Shown in pieces: positions 8,580-17,797 of a DNA stretch of 64,000 nucleotides. The translations under genes and the position numbers were made by a program. Below the pieces are notes generated by a model. It did no database searches, was not told the DNA's origin, and was given only the letters and a program-made list of their open reading frames with translations. Position 1 is the first letter of the stretch. Each line of letters begins with the position of its first letter. Source of the stretch: Alphaproteobacteria bacterium (GTDB lineage: Bacteria; Pseudomonadota; Alphaproteobacteria; UBA9219); the NCBI GenBank assembly GCA_009779745.1, contig WRDR01000007.1, forward strand, positions 1-64,000, in the 5' to 3' direction.

Positions 8580-9323
8580 ATGACTTCAATACCCAGTCTA
8601 GTCCTTTTATCAGACCAAGTCGCTCTGTACAGAGCTACGGACGTAATCGCTAATAACGTAGCGAACTCTTCTACTACGGGCTTTAAAAGGCAAGGCATAA
8701 CTTTCGAGACCTATATAGCAGGTGCCAGTCCGCGCCAGACTACTAAATTTGTCTATGACAAACATACTTATTTTGACGGTACTGTCGGTACCATAAGCTC
8801 TACGGGAAATCTGCTTGATGTGGCTCTGCAAGGTGAGGGCTATTTCCAAATCCAAACGCCTCAGGGCATACAGTACACAAGAAACGGAGCGTTTCAAATC
8901 AATAGTCAAGGTAACCTTGTTACGTCCAACGGAATGGCGGTAGTGGATACCGGCGGACAGCCTATCCTGTTTCCGGAAGATGCGCGGGACGTTACCATAG
9001 CAAAAGACGGAACCATATCTATCATTACCGGCAATGACATTTCGAGAACTCAGCTGGGACGAATATCCATAGTCAAATTTGCAGACAACAATAACGTCAC
9101 AGTGCTGGGCGGAAGCGTAGTTACTACAAATCAGGAGCCCATACCGGTAGAGGATAACATCGCTATTCAAGGAGCTATAGAGAACTCTAACGTGAATGCC
9201 GTGTCGGAAATGATAACGCTGATAGACATTCAGCGTTCGTATGAAAGAGCCGCCAAACTGATAGAACAGGATAACGACAGAGTAAGAAGTGCCATAGACA
9301 AATTAGGACAAACAACAGCGTAA
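8580..9323 (+). CDS. flgF: Flagellar basal-body rod protein FlgF
   Basis: Proximal rod component of the flagellum, exported by the flagellar type III apparatus. The N-terminal flagellar rod signature is present (LYRATDVIANNVANSSTTGFKRQ), followed by the central FlgE/F/G-like region and the C-terminal coil (SEMITLIDIQRSYERAAKLI). ATG 8580 (247 residues) was preferred over upstream GTG 8547 because the conserved N-terminus begins just after it and AGGA lies about 10 bases upstream. It is the first gene of the sigma-54 driven flgF-flgG-flgA-flgH operon. Confidence 0.95.
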   Translation: MTSIPSLVLLSDQVALYRATDVIANNVANSSTTGFKRQGITFETYIAGASPRQTTKFVYDKHTYFDGTVGTISSTGNLLDVALQGEGYFQIQTPQGIQYTRNGAFQINSQGNLVTSNGMAVVDTGGQPILFPEDARDVTIAKDGTISIITGNDISRTQLGRISIVKFADNNNVTVLGGSVVTTNQEPIPVEDNIAIQGAIENSNVNAVSEMITLIDIQRSYERAAKLIEQDNDRVRSAIDKLGQTTA

Positions 9324-9341
9324 TAAACGGAGAAAAAACAG

Positions 9342-10130
9342 ATGAGAGCGATGCACATAGCAGCTACGGGAATGGAAGCGCAAAGACTGAATGTTGAGGT
9401 TATATCTCACAACATAGCAAACACGACTACTACGGGGTTTAAAGCCTCCAGAGTAGAGTTTCAGGATTTGCTGTATCAGAATATAAGAACGGTAGGCTCG
9501 CCTTCATCTGACAGCGGAACTATTGTTCCGTCCGGATTGCAGGTTGGACTTGGAGTTCTGCCGGCCGCCACATACAGAGTGAATACTCAAGGAACACTGC
9601 TGCCTACGGATAATGTGCTTGACATCGCAATAAACGGACAGGGCTTTTTCCAAATACAGATGCCTGACGGGACGACTACTTATACAAGATCCGGAGCATT
9701 TCTGCCGGATGCGGACGGCAATATAGTGACTGCGGACGGGTATCAGATAATCCCGAATATCACTATTCCGTCCGGAGCTATTGAAGTTACGATAAACAAA
9801 AACGGTCAGGTGTCTGCGACAATAGAAGGCCAGACAGGACAACAGGTTTTAGGACAGATACAATTAGCATACTTTATAAACCCTGTAGGCTTGGAAGCAC
9901 TGGGAGGTAATTTGCTTAGAGAGACAGATGCTTCCGGAACGCCGGTTGTATCAAATCCCGGAACGTCCGGATTAGGAGTCCTGCTGCAAGGCTCATTAGA
10001 GCAGTCCAGTGTCAACATTGTTACAGAAATTTCTACTCTTATCACAGCGCAGAGAGCCTATGAGATGAACTCTAAGGTGATAACTACAGCGGAACAGATG
10101 ATGGCAGTCACCAGTCAGATGAAGTCGTAA
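9342..10130 (+). CDS. flgG: Flagellar distal rod protein FlgG
   Basis: 262 residues, the usual FlgG length. It has the N-terminal rod motif (RLNVEVISHNIANTTTTGFKAS) and the classic C-terminus SSVNIVTEISTLITAQRAYE. It forms the distal rod that passes through the P and L rings. CGGAGAAAAA gives the ribosome binding site, 18 bases after the flgF stop. Order and spacing fit the standard alphaproteobacterial flgF-flgG-flgA-flgH block. Confidence 0.97.
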   Translation: MRAMHIAATGMEAQRLNVEVISHNIANTTTTGFKASRVEFQDLLYQNIRTVGSPSSDSGTIVPSGLQVGLGVLPAATYRVNTQGTLLPTDNVLDIAINGQGFFQIQMPDGTTTYTRSGAFLPDADGNIVTADGYQIIPNITIPSGAIEVTINKNGQVSATIEGQTGQQVLGQIQLAYFINPVGLEALGGNLLRETDASGTPVVSNPGTSGLGVLLQGSLEQSSVNIVTEISTLITAQRAYEMNSKVITTAEQMMAVTSQMKS

Positions 10131-10146
10131 ACCAGTGAGGTGTGAT

Positions 10147-11100
10147 ATGTATAAAATTTTATTAGCAACGGTTGTATTTCTATTTCCAGTTTCCGCACAT
10201 GCGGGTATTGCTGTTAATAAAGACATAGAACTCACTGAACCGATCGTGAGACTAAGCCATGTGTTTTCCGGAATACCTAAGGACAAAGACAGAGACATAG
10301 CCGCAGCTCCGCAGCCGTGCAAAACAATAGTGTATTCTAAAGATATACTGAACAGATTGGCAAAGACCTATAACTTGAATATAAAAGATATTGCTGAAGA
10401 TACGACAGTATCCAGCCCATGCACAAGAGTAAGCAATGCTGCGCTTAAAAGCCTCATAGAAGACCATGTAAAAAGCAATAATCTGATAAACAGGTCGTTC
10501 TCGTCTATAGAGGTTGTGCCGGACAAAAGAGCTATGAACATAGAAGTACCGGAAAATAATGCGGAAGATTTTGACTTGGAGGATTTCAGCTATGACCATG
10601 TAAGCAAACAATTCTCTGGAGTGTTTAGTGCGGACACCAGAAAAGGAAAGTGGACTAGGAAGGTTTTCGGCAAAATAATGCTCAACAAGCTGGTGCCGGT
10701 TTTTGCCAGAGAAGCAGAGGCGGCAAGCACTATCAGTGAGTACGATATTTCTTGGATAGAGATGCAGGAAGAGAAAATTGCCGGAGATATTATTATTGAT
10801 AAAAAACAGATAATAGGAAAAGAGCTGAGAAAAATGGCAAGAGAGGGAGATTTTATAAGAATACGGGATATTGTGCCGGCTAGGCTGGTGCGGAAAGATG
10901 AAATGGTAACATTGAAGGTGCAAACGCCCAGCATACTGATAACAGTGCAGGGGAAGGCATTGGATACCGGCGCAAAAGGAGACACGGTAAAGGTTCTTAA
11001 TACGCAAAGCAACCGCACCGTAGAAGGTACTGTCGTAGCGGCCGGAATTGTAGAAGTAGTGAGCGGAACAAACAGAATGTACAACATGGCTAGGAATTAG
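10147..11100 (+). CDS. flgA: Flagellar P-ring assembly chaperone FlgA
   Basis: A periplasmic chaperone for P-ring (FlgI) assembly. ATG 10147 is preceded by GTGAGG and gives a signal peptide (MYKILLATVVFLFPVSAHA, cleavage before GIAV). The SAF/ChapFlgA C-terminal domain is visible around VPVFAREAEAASTISEYDISW and KGDTVKVLNTQSNRTVEGTV. The 317-residue length is on the long side because of a poorly conserved N-terminal half. A 16-base gap to flgG and a 3-base gap to flgH indicate translational coupling. Confidence 0.9.
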   Translation: MYKILLATVVFLFPVSAHAGIAVNKDIELTEPIVRLSHVFSGIPKDKDRDIAAAPQPCKTIVYSKDILNRLAKTYNLNIKDIAEDTTVSSPCTRVSNAALKSLIEDHVKSNNLINRSFSSIEVVPDKRAMNIEVPENNAEDFDLEDFSYDHVSKQFSGVFSADTRKGKWTRKVFGKIMLNKLVPVFAREAEAASTISEYDISWIEMQEEKIAGDIIIDKKQIIGKELRKMAREGDFIRIRDIVPARLVRKDEMVTLKVQTPSILITVQGKALDTGAKGDTVKVLNTQSNRTVEGTVVAAGIVEVVSGTNRMYNMARN

Positions 11101-11103
11101 GAA

Positions 11104-11862
11104 ATGAAAAGAATATTAATACTGATAGTATCATGTGTATTGCTTACGGGCTGTAATGCGCGCGAACGCATAAAAAACATAGGAAATCAGCCTAGTCTTG
11201 CGTCCATAGAAGATCCGACTTCGAAGTTAGGCTATAAGCCGGTGAGTATGCCTATGCCGGAGCCGGCACCGGTGCCTGTGCAGCATGACAGCAATATACA
11301 GCAGGCGAATTCTCTGTGGCAGCCCGGAGGCAGAACTTTCTTCAGAGACCAAAGAGCCAACAGAGTCGGAGATATTTTAACCGTAGTAGTATCCATAGAC
11401 GATAAAGCGCAAATATCCAATCAGACGAAAAGATCCAGGGCGAACAGCAGCTCTGCGGGAATGCCTCATGTGCTGGGATTCGAGTCCACGGTTGCCTCGT
11501 TAATGCCCTCGGATTTTGATCCGAACAAAATGGTAGATGTAAGCAGCGATCTGAGCAATGACGGCAAAGGATCTATCGGGAGGCAGGAAAAAATAACGCT
11601 AAGGATTGCGGCGACTATAATACAAATACTGCCCAACGGAAACATGGTGCTGCATGGAAAGCAGCAGGTGAATGTCAATTATGATCAAAGAGAACTGACT
11701 ATTAAAGGGATAATAAGACCTCAGGATATATCTGCGGAGAATACTATAAAGTATGACCAGATAGCGGAAGCCAGAATAAATTACGGAGGCAGAGGACTCA
11801 TAGCGGACATACAGCAGCCTCGTTACGGCGATCAGCTCCTAGACATTATCATGCCGTTTTGA
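11104..11862 (+). CDS. flgH: Flagellar L-ring lipoprotein FlgH
   Basis: Outer-membrane L-ring subunit. It has a lipoprotein signal with lipobox LLTGC (Cys near residue 17), the conserved FFRDQRANRVGDILTVVVSIDDKA motif region, QKNEQITL-like GRQEKITLRIAATI, and the C-terminal GRGLIADIQQPRYGDQLLDI. 252 residues, normal for the family. The first base follows the flgA stop by 3 bases. It is the last gene of the cluster here; flgI, normally needed for the P ring, is not in this window. Confidence 0.95.
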   Translation: MKRILILIVSCVLLTGCNARERIKNIGNQPSLASIEDPTSKLGYKPVSMPMPEPAPVPVQHDSNIQQANSLWQPGGRTFFRDQRANRVGDILTVVVSIDDKAQISNQTKRSRANSSSAGMPHVLGFESTVASLMPSDFDPNKMVDVSSDLSNDGKGSIGRQEKITLRIAATIIQILPNGNMVLHGKQQVNVNYDQRELTIKGIIRPQDISAENTIKYDQIAEARINYGGRGLIADIQQPRYGDQLLDIIMPF

Positions 11863-11867
11863 AAAGT

Positions 11868-11900
11868 GTGGAGTGTTGAGAGTGGAGTGTGGAGTTGGTA
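11868..11900. repeat. Degenerate heptad repeat (GGAGTGT type)
   Basis: AGTGTGG AGTGTTG AGAGTGG AGTGTGG AGTTGG reads in steps of seven and is followed by TATATTCCCC. The same tail (AGTTGGT...TATTCCCC) follows the repeat at 59.1 kb, so the heptads and tail form one composite element. It lies between the convergent flgH and heparinase-like genes and may serve as a bidirectional transcription end. Confidence 0.75.
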
Positions 11901-11913
11901 TATATTCCCCTTC

Positions 11914-13500
11914 TCACTTTCCGGTTTCTTTAACTAGACTCCATTCAACCACAGTCTCCTGCGCAATTGTGAAGCCGGCTGTTTTTACCTGCAAAGTTCT
12001 TCTGGGAGAAGCTCCTCCGCAGTATATGCTGGACTCTAGGGCAAATTCTCCTTGTACTAGGTGCAGGCTCCAGCCTCCTCCGGACTTTGTTTTCAGAAAA
12101 ACAGTGCGTCCGCTGCTGGATATAGCCGCCTCTACGTTAGGGTGTAAATGCCAGCGGATTGCGAAATTTCTTCCTTTCTTTCCGAAAAGAACCTCTTTGC
12201 CGGACAGCAAAGCACCGTCATCTGATAATTTTAGCCGCCGCTTATAAACAAGCCCGAAGTTAGCCTTATACCCGTTATGAGCGATATTGATCCCGGTCAT
12301 TCCGTCTTCATCAAAACGCATATATGATGCCTGAGGAGGGTTATAAATATGTCCGTGCTTATCAATAGGGCAGGCATTGGTATTCTCTACGGTAAGAGTG
12401 GAGTGTGCGGCAGTAGACGCACACGCAACAGCCCATTCAAGAGAGTTATTAGGGGTGGCTCCGCAATTAGTGATAATTCTGTCTTTGGCAAAACTGAACT
12501 CGAAACTGGACAAGCCCGCATGAGAATTCTTGTTGTATAATATGTCCGGAGGCACTCCGGCATCTACTAGCAAAAGACTCTTTCCGGCGGAAAAACGTTC
12601 GAACTGCGTAGAATGCAGACTGGGAAGTATCCGCCCTTTTGAGCCTGCGCTGCGAAGCACAGCATCTATCAGATCAGCAGACTCTTCATGAGAGCCGTTG
12701 AAAAGCGCGAGTTTCCCGTCACCGTGCTTGAAGAATCTAAGAGCTGTTGCCAAAGCCGCTATGTGAGTTCGTAAATTTAAAGGCGCTTCTATATCAAGAG
12801 TATCCAAGAGTTCTTTCATGCTTATAAGGTGCTTCAGAATATGCAGCTGCAGCGAAGGGTTCCGCGCTTTAAGCCCTCCGTCCGGCAAAATCTCGTCCGC
12901 CAATGAACGCTGGATTAAATCACACGCAAGCCCTATTGCCCTGTCGTCCTGAGCAAAATTCAGTGCTCCGTAAATCAGACCTCTGGCAGTCTGAATGCCG
13001 TCAAGACCTCTTAAAGAAACAGAGGCAATCCGCTCCAGGTGTTTCCACTGTTTGTGCAGGCTGGCAATCAATTGCGCTCTGAACTGATACGAGGCGGCAG
13101 GCGAATAAAAATCATAAAAACCTATCCACGCAGCTATTCTGGCTCCTAGATTCTTGGCAGTCCACTCGTTATCGTCCCAAGAGTCATACTGTTCTATCCA
13201 GTTGTTTATCAAAAACACGCTCATTTTCCTAGCGTCTAAAGAACCGACAGAGCGCAGGTTTCTAAGCAGAGCCTCGGAATTCTGAAGCGTAGTATCTTCA
13301 GCCGGAGTAAACATAGACGCTTGCGCAGATAATAAAGCTTCGCCTGCGCTTACGTCTCCAACCCAAGGGTCAGCATGAGTAAAAACCAGCTCTTCCGGCA
13401 CAGAGCCCAGCTCAAGCAATTTTTTATATAACGGATTAGAGTAAGTGACATTTTGAATTTTCTTACGCACTTGTAAAATCAGATTGGGAGCTTGTAACAT
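11914..13500 (-). CDS. Heparinase II/III family protein
   Basis: 528 residues. An N-terminal alpha-helical toroid-like half (WIEQYDSWDDNEWTAKNLGARIAAWIGFYDF) is followed by the heparinase II/III beta-sandwich region (SLHSTQFERFSAGKSLLLVDAG, SSFEFSFAKDRIITNCG, HSTLTVENTNA). The family comprises polysaccharide lyases. In alphaproteobacteria a member of unknown substrate commonly sits next to rpe, as here. No signal peptide is seen. ATG 13500 with AAGGAG 8 bases upstream was chosen over an upstream start that would overlap rpe by nearly 100 bases. Confidence 0.85.
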   Translation of the reverse strand: MLQAPNLILQVRKKIQNVTYSNPLYKKLLELGSVPEELVFTHADPWVGDVSAGEALLSAQASMFTPAEDTTLQNSEALLRNLRSVGSLDARKMSVFLINNWIEQYDSWDDNEWTAKNLGARIAAWIGFYDFYSPAASYQFRAQLIASLHKQWKHLERIASVSLRGLDGIQTARGLIYGALNFAQDDRAIGLACDLIQRSLADEILPDGGLKARNPSLQLHILKHLISMKELLDTLDIEAPLNLRTHIAALATALRFFKHGDGKLALFNGSHEESADLIDAVLRSAGSKGRILPSLHSTQFERFSAGKSLLLVDAGVPPDILYNKNSHAGLSSFEFSFAKDRIITNCGATPNNSLEWAVACASTAAHSTLTVENTNACPIDKHGHIYNPPQASYMRFDEDGMTGINIAHNGYKANFGLVYKRRLKLSDDGALLSGKEVLFGKKGRNFAIRWHLHPNVEAAISSSGRTVFLKTKSGGGWSLHLVQGEFALESSIYCGGASPRRTLQVKTAGFTIAQETVVEWSLVKETGK

Positions 13501-13513
13501 AATGCGCTCCTTA

Positions 13514-14179
13514 CTACTTAAAGTTTCTGATTGCTGATATATTAGCGGCATACTGCCCGGCACCGCCGCTGAAAACTGCCGAGCCTGCGACCAGAACAGA
13601 AGCTCCCGCATTTACAACAAGACCGGCAGTATCGGGATTTATACCGCCATCGACTTCTATCTCTATGTGCTTGCCAGCATCGCCCATAGCATCAATAAGG
13701 CTTCGCACTTCAGCGATTTTAGGCAGCATAGAATGAATGAAAGACTGACCGCTGAAGCCCGGGTTTACAGTCATAACAAGAACCAAATCAATATCTTGCA
13801 GGACGTGCTCTATGGCAGATACAGGAGTGGCCGGATTAAGAGCGACTCCCGCCTTTTTGCCCAGCGATTTTATGAGAGAAACAGACCTTTGTAAGTGAGG
13901 ACCTGCTTCCGGGTGAACAGTGATAATATCTGCGCCGGCATTGGCGAACTCCGGAATGAAAAAATCTACCGGAGAAATCATAAGATGAACGTCAAAAGGT
14001 TTTGCAGAATGAGGCTTCAGAGCTTTAAGCACTTCTGCGCCGATAGTTATATTAGGCACGAAATGTCCGTCCATAACGTCTATGTGAATATAGTCGGCAC
14101 CGGCAGCATCAACAGCGCGCACCTCATCGCCGAGTTTAGAGAAATCAGCGGATAGTATGGAAGGAGAAATTCGTATCAT
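13514..14179 (-). CDS. rpe: Ribulose-phosphate 3-epimerase
   Basis: Interconverts ribulose 5-phosphate and xylulose 5-phosphate in the pentose phosphate pathway. TIM-barrel motifs: [32 protein letters not shown] (metal ligands), [16 protein letters not shown] and VDGGINPDT. 221 residues, normal length. It lies 13 bases upstream of the heparinase-like gene on the same strand and is probably co-transcribed with it. Confidence 0.97.
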   Translation of the reverse strand: MIRISPSILSADFSKLGDEVRAVDAAGADYIHIDVMDGHFVPNITIGAEVLKALKPHSAKPFDVHLMISPVDFFIPEFANAGADIITVHPEAGPHLQRSVSLIKSLGKKAGVALNPATPVSAIEHVLQDIDLVLVMTVNPGFSGQSFIHSMLPKIAEVRSLIDAMGDAGKHIEIEVDGGINPDTAGLVVNAGASVLVAGSAVFSGGAGQYAANISAIRNFK

Positions 14180-14384
14180 GTGCGGAATAATTCAATAAAA
14201 GAATGAGGGCAGGGACTAAAAGTAGAATACTAAAATCTAATAAATAATTAGTTAATAAATCCATATAATTTAGGATAAGTGAAACTTTAAAAAGAGTCAA
14301 AATATATTTGAAATTTAGAGCATATATCGGTTCTGTAAAACACAGAGCGGCATTAACCAAGATTAAAATTTGTTAACATATGCC

Positions 14385-15620
14385 CTAACTTACACGTTCA
14401 CATATAACGGCATATTCATAAAGCATAGTATTAGCTTTTATGCCTTTAATATTGCTGGGCGAATTTTCACTGGGCATTCTTTTATTACTAAGTAAACGTT
14501 TGTACGTAATAACGTGTTTAAAGCCTTGTTTTTCAAAACGTTCAGCAATAAATTGATCGGTACTAAGAGTTGTTCCTTTTACTAATCTGTTTCCAACTAT
14601 ATAACAGGCATAACCGCCTTGTTTTATCGCTGATGCTACTTTTGCAATAGAATGGTCAAGGTCATAATAAAAGCTGGCAACCTCAAAGGCTCGTTTATTA
14701 TCTTGCTCTTTAATAGCCTCGAGTTCGCTGTTAATTAGGCTGTTGTCAAACAAAGTTTTAACTTTTCGTCCGCCCATTAAATTGCTATCAAGGGTGTTAG
14801 CTTTTTCAATACCTAGCCAAGCATTGGCAAATAACGAAAATTGTCCATAAGCTACTGTTGTTCTGCTGTCGCCATAAGGAGGACTGGTAAGTACAATATC
14901 ATACTGCTTTGTTGTGCTAACAAAGGGTTCATTATGAAATTTTAATTCTTGTTCATCTTCAAGTAATGGGTAGTAATAGTTTTTATAAATAGTTATATTA
15001 CGGTCAAGTTTTTTAAAGAATAATCCATATACATCAGGATTAAACAATAAAGTTTGCTCTTCTTTAATTCGATAAAGTTTAAACTCATTATCACGGGTAT
15101 ATGAGGCTTCACGTACAGTTTCAGCAAAGGCAAGCTCCACAAAATTTTTTATTTTCTTGCTATTAATTTGCTTAATAAAATGTTTGATGCGCCGTAAGCT
15201 ATTAGCCACATCATCAGAAAACCAATAATTAAAATTAGTGATTTTATCAGTTTCGTTATCAATTAAAATTAAATCATTGTTTTTTAACGATTCATAGATA
15301 AGCTCTCTAAGTTTCAAGGCTTCTTTTTTTAATCCATTAATATTAAGCTTGCTAAATCTGCTTTCACAAATACGAATGGCTAGGGGGTTTAAGTCATAAC
15401 CTGCCATATCGGTAAAGCCCATATTTAAACCGCTAATAAAAGAGCTGCCGCTGCCGCAATAGGGGTCAAGCAAGCTGCCATTTTTTACATTCAACTCATT
15501 CAGTAAGTAGCTTCCTATTTGCGGCAGCATAGTAGCGGGATATTGGTGTAAGTTAGGGCAAGCAGCGGCATAACTTTGCCCTAAAAAGTCAAGCGCTTCA
15601 TTGCGAATAACTTTATACAT
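14385..15620 (-). CDS. Site-specific DNA methyltransferase (type II, SPPY class)
   Basis: 411 residues. Motif I, the S-adenosylmethionine loop, is LLDPYCGSGSS near residue 52. The catalytic motif IV is TSPPYGDS near residue 250. The S/T-PPY form is typical of N4-cytosine enzymes, though some N6-adenine enzymes share it. The start codon abuts the stop of the upstream restriction endonuclease gene, so they form one restriction-modification operon. The DNA is clearly more AT-rich than the surrounding genes, with many A/T-ending codons, which suggests horizontal acquisition. Because the partner nuclease is frameshifted, it may now act as an orphan methyltransferase. Confidence 0.88.
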   Translation of the reverse strand: MYKVIRNEALDFLGQSYAAACPNLHQYPATMLPQIGSYLLNELNVKNGSLLDPYCGSGSSFISGLNMGFTDMAGYDLNPLAIRICESRFSKLNINGLKKEALKLRELIYESLKNNDLILIDNETDKITNFNYWFSDDVANSLRRIKHFIKQINSKKIKNFVELAFAETVREASYTRDNEFKLYRIKEEQTLLFNPDVYGLFFKKLDRNITIYKNYYYPLLEDEQELKFHNEPFVSTTKQYDIVLTSPPYGDSRTTVAYGQFSLFANAWLGIEKANTLDSNLMGGRKVKTLFDNSLINSELEAIKEQDNKRAFEVASFYYDLDHSIAKVASAIKQGGYACYIVGNRLVKGTTLSTDQFIAERFEKQGFKHVITYKRLLSNKRMPSENSPSNIKGIKANTMLYEYAVICERVS

Positions 15621-16363
15621 TCACAGATGCTCCTTGATAAAAGCAGGTAAAGTAGAAAAATCGGCAATGAAGTTATCGTGTTTTATAGGTTTAGCAATAA
15701 AAGCTTTGTCAAAAAATTTAAACATACCCCTTTGTTGCGGATTATTAATTTCATTATAAAAATTAACAGTAGCAAAACAAACTAACGGAATGCTTTTACC
15801 CTTATATTCTATCCCATATTTATCTTTAATTTCATTGCATGAATTAGCAATTTCAAGCAGTAATTTCCATTTATATGTTTGTCCAGCCCGCTCTCGCAAT
15901 GATGTTTTAAGAGAAAGTATAATAAACTTTTCGGTAGTATTATTGTAAATTACTAAATCGCAATCGGGCTTCTGTTGTTCGCCGTCAACATAAATAGTAA
16001 AATCTTCGCCAAACTTTTTAATTGCTGCACTTTTGCTGGTTATAAAAATATGCGGTTCAATATCGCCAGCTTCTTTATTTTTTAAAAAGACATATTCAAT
16101 TAAATTAGAAAAAATTTTTCCTACAATAGATTTTTGAGTTTGTGCAATGTCATTAATAAGACCTGCTTTTTTTGTTTTTTTAAAATAATGCTGACCTTTG
16201 GAAAAGCCTCTTGCAGGAATGTGTATAGATAATTAAAAGCTAGATTTGCATCATTGTTAGAGATAAACTCATCGCACAAAGTTAAGCTGGGCGGCATATA
16301 ATAAGCATTTTTAATATTTTCTAACTGATTTGTTTCATCAGCAGTGAGTTTATATTTTTTCAT
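15621..16363 (-). pseudogene. Type II restriction endonuclease, frameshifted
   Basis: The ATG at 16363 opens a frame (MKKYKLTADETNQLENIKN...) that runs out of homology near 16200. A second frame then continues as ARGFSKGQHYFKKTKK and GLINDIAQTQKSIVGK down to 15621. The junction lies around 16190-16215, and the 743-base span is one base short of a multiple of three. The second frame holds a PD-(D/E)xK nuclease core: KPDCDLVIYNN, then FIILSLKTSLRERAGQTYKW. The intact protein would be about 247 residues. Either a natural one-base deletion inactivates the nuclease or the assembly has an indel. It is directly upstream of the methyltransferase gene. Confidence 0.85.
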
Positions 16364-16493
16364 CTTATTATTTTACCGCAAAATTTTCAGTTTACCTGCT
16401 TGCAACAAATTTCGAATATAGTTGCTTAATTAAAGGTAACAGGGTAAATCAAATAATTCAAGATTTGTTTTAAATATATTTTAGGAGCCGGAC

Positions 16494-17321
16494 GTGACTT
16501 GCCGCAGAGGTTTTTCTATTGCAGAAATGACAGTAGTACTTGCCGTTATGGGCATTGTTGCTGCTCTTGTCTTGCCTCAGCTTCAAAGAGTTCTCATCGC
16601 CGCTAAGGCTGCTGCGACTAATTCCAATATGCAAACTATCATGAAGTCCGTAGGCACTTTTGTTCAGGCGAACAGCTGTCTGCCTTGTCCTTCTGTGCCG
16701 TATATTAATTCCGGCAGGTTCGGAGAATTGGGGTCTGATAAGTGCGCTGTTTGTTCTAATCCTCAGGGTGTTGTTCCTTTTGTAGCTCTGGGACTGCCGG
16801 CCAAGATTGCAAAAGACGGTTTCGGACATTGGATAACTATGAGAATAGACCCTGAACTTGCTAATCCTAATCCTCCGGTTGTACCTCCTTATGCTTTGTG
16901 CAGTCCTGATGAGGCGGAAAATGAGACTCACGTCTGCTTCGAAAAGTCCGGCAAAGCGGCTAAAGGGATTTGTAAAGAGGCGAACGGTGTTTTCACCGGG
17001 ATATGGGTACATAATACGGAAACCGTAACAGACCAAAAAGCCGCTGTTTTATTGATTAGCTACGGAGAAAGAGGATACGGTTCATACAACGTTGGAGCGT
17101 CAGGCGTTATTCCAAGGCCTGAAACGCATACTAATTGCAATAATTTGTCCGGAGGAGCTACTGTCGGATTTGCGGATTGCAATAATTCTGTGCATAACAC
17201 AGCCCATTTTTATGATGCGGTAAGAGGTTCTGATGAGACATTTAATCACACTTTACTTTATTTAGATAGGAATGCTATAGTAAGTATGTTCTCTAGCGGA
17301 GCATGTAATACGGAATGGTAA
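16494..17321 (+). CDS. Type IV prepilin-like protein
   Basis: 275 residues from GTG 16494 (TAGGAG 8 bases upstream). A short leader (MTCRRG) precedes the prepilin peptidase site and the mature N-terminus FSIAEMTVVLAVMGIVAALVLPQL, which keeps the +5 Glu and the hydrophobic helix. The globular part contains CLPCPSVP and GVVPFVALGLPAKIAKDGFG, a pattern seen in pseudopilins, with many Cys that could form disulfides. It is one of five prepilins in the window; no assembly genes are adjacent. A lipoprotein gene follows after 16 bases. Confidence 0.85.
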   Translation: MTCRRGFSIAEMTVVLAVMGIVAALVLPQLQRVLIAAKAAATNSNMQTIMKSVGTFVQANSCLPCPSVPYINSGRFGELGSDKCAVCSNPQGVVPFVALGLPAKIAKDGFGHWITMRIDPELANPNPPVVPPYALCSPDEAENETHVCFEKSGKAAKGICKEANGVFTGIWVHNTETVTDQKAAVLLISYGERGYGSYNVGASGVIPRPETHTNCNNLSGGATVGFADCNNSVHNTAHFYDAVRGSDETFNHTLLYLDRNAIVSMFSSGACNTEW

Positions 17322-17337
17322 ACAAAGGAGAAAAACC

Positions 17338-17664
17338 ATGAAAAAAATAGTGATGATGTTAGTTGTAGGGCTGTTGGTATGCGCCTGCTCAGAACCTAAA
17401 ATTGACGCAACCAATGAAGACACAATGAGATCTTCTTTGGAAAAAGTGCAGCAGTCTTTGAGTCCGGAACAGAAGGCGCAGTTTGATGAAGCATTTGCAG
17501 GAATTCTTAGTGCTGCGGCCGGAAAGCAGTTATTGAAAGTATTCAGCGAAGAAGCTCCTTCGAGAGAAGATATGTATGCAGAGATAAAAAAAGGAGTTGA
17601 TAAGAAAACAGCAAAACAAATAATTGCCGAATATGAAAAGATGAAGAAGAACAGTTCTAAGTAA
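17338..17664 (+). CDS. Small lipoprotein (DUF6694-like)
   Basis: 108 residues with an N-terminal lipoprotein signal (MKKIVMMLVVGLLVCAC; lipobox Cys near residue 17). The mature part is charged and helical (SLEKVQQSLSPEQKAQFDEAF, VDKKTAKQIIAEYEKMKK). This fits small DUF6694-type lipoproteins of unknown function, a tentative assignment from memory. AAAGGAG provides the ribosome binding site. It is probably co-transcribed with the preceding prepilin and followed by a terminator-like hairpin. Confidence 0.75.
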   Translation: MKKIVMMLVVGLLVCACSEPKIDATNEDTMRSSLEKVQQSLSPEQKAQFDEAFAGILSAAAGKQLLKVFSEEAPSREDMYAEIKKGVDKKTAKQIIAEYEKMKKNSSK

Positions 17665-17668
17665 TGTG

Positions 17669-17695
17669 AAAAGCCCCTCCATTAGGGGGGTCTTT
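17669..17695 (+). terminator. Putative rho-independent terminator
   Basis: AAGCCCCTCCATTAGGGGGG can pair CCCCT with AGGGG around a 4-5 base loop and is followed by TCTTTATAA. The T run is weak. Its position directly after the lipoprotein stop codon supports a terminator for the prepilin-lipoprotein pair. Confidence 0.55.
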
Positions 17696-17797
17696 ATAAT
17701 GGCGGAGAGGGTTATGCAAGTTTATAGCTAGCAATCCTACCGCTTTTTCAAGCCTAGCAAGCAAATTGACCGATTTCAAGGAAAAGCTGATGCTAAC

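Noticed and set aside
10252-11007. Long minus-strand ORF opposite flgA
   Set aside because: It is a shadow of the well-supported flgA gene, with a composition untypical of proteins and no start signals.
14145-14360. 71-residue minus-strand ORF between rpe and the methyltransferase
   Set aside because: It overlaps the rpe start, lies in AT-rich intergenic DNA and has no ribosome binding site or recognisable features.
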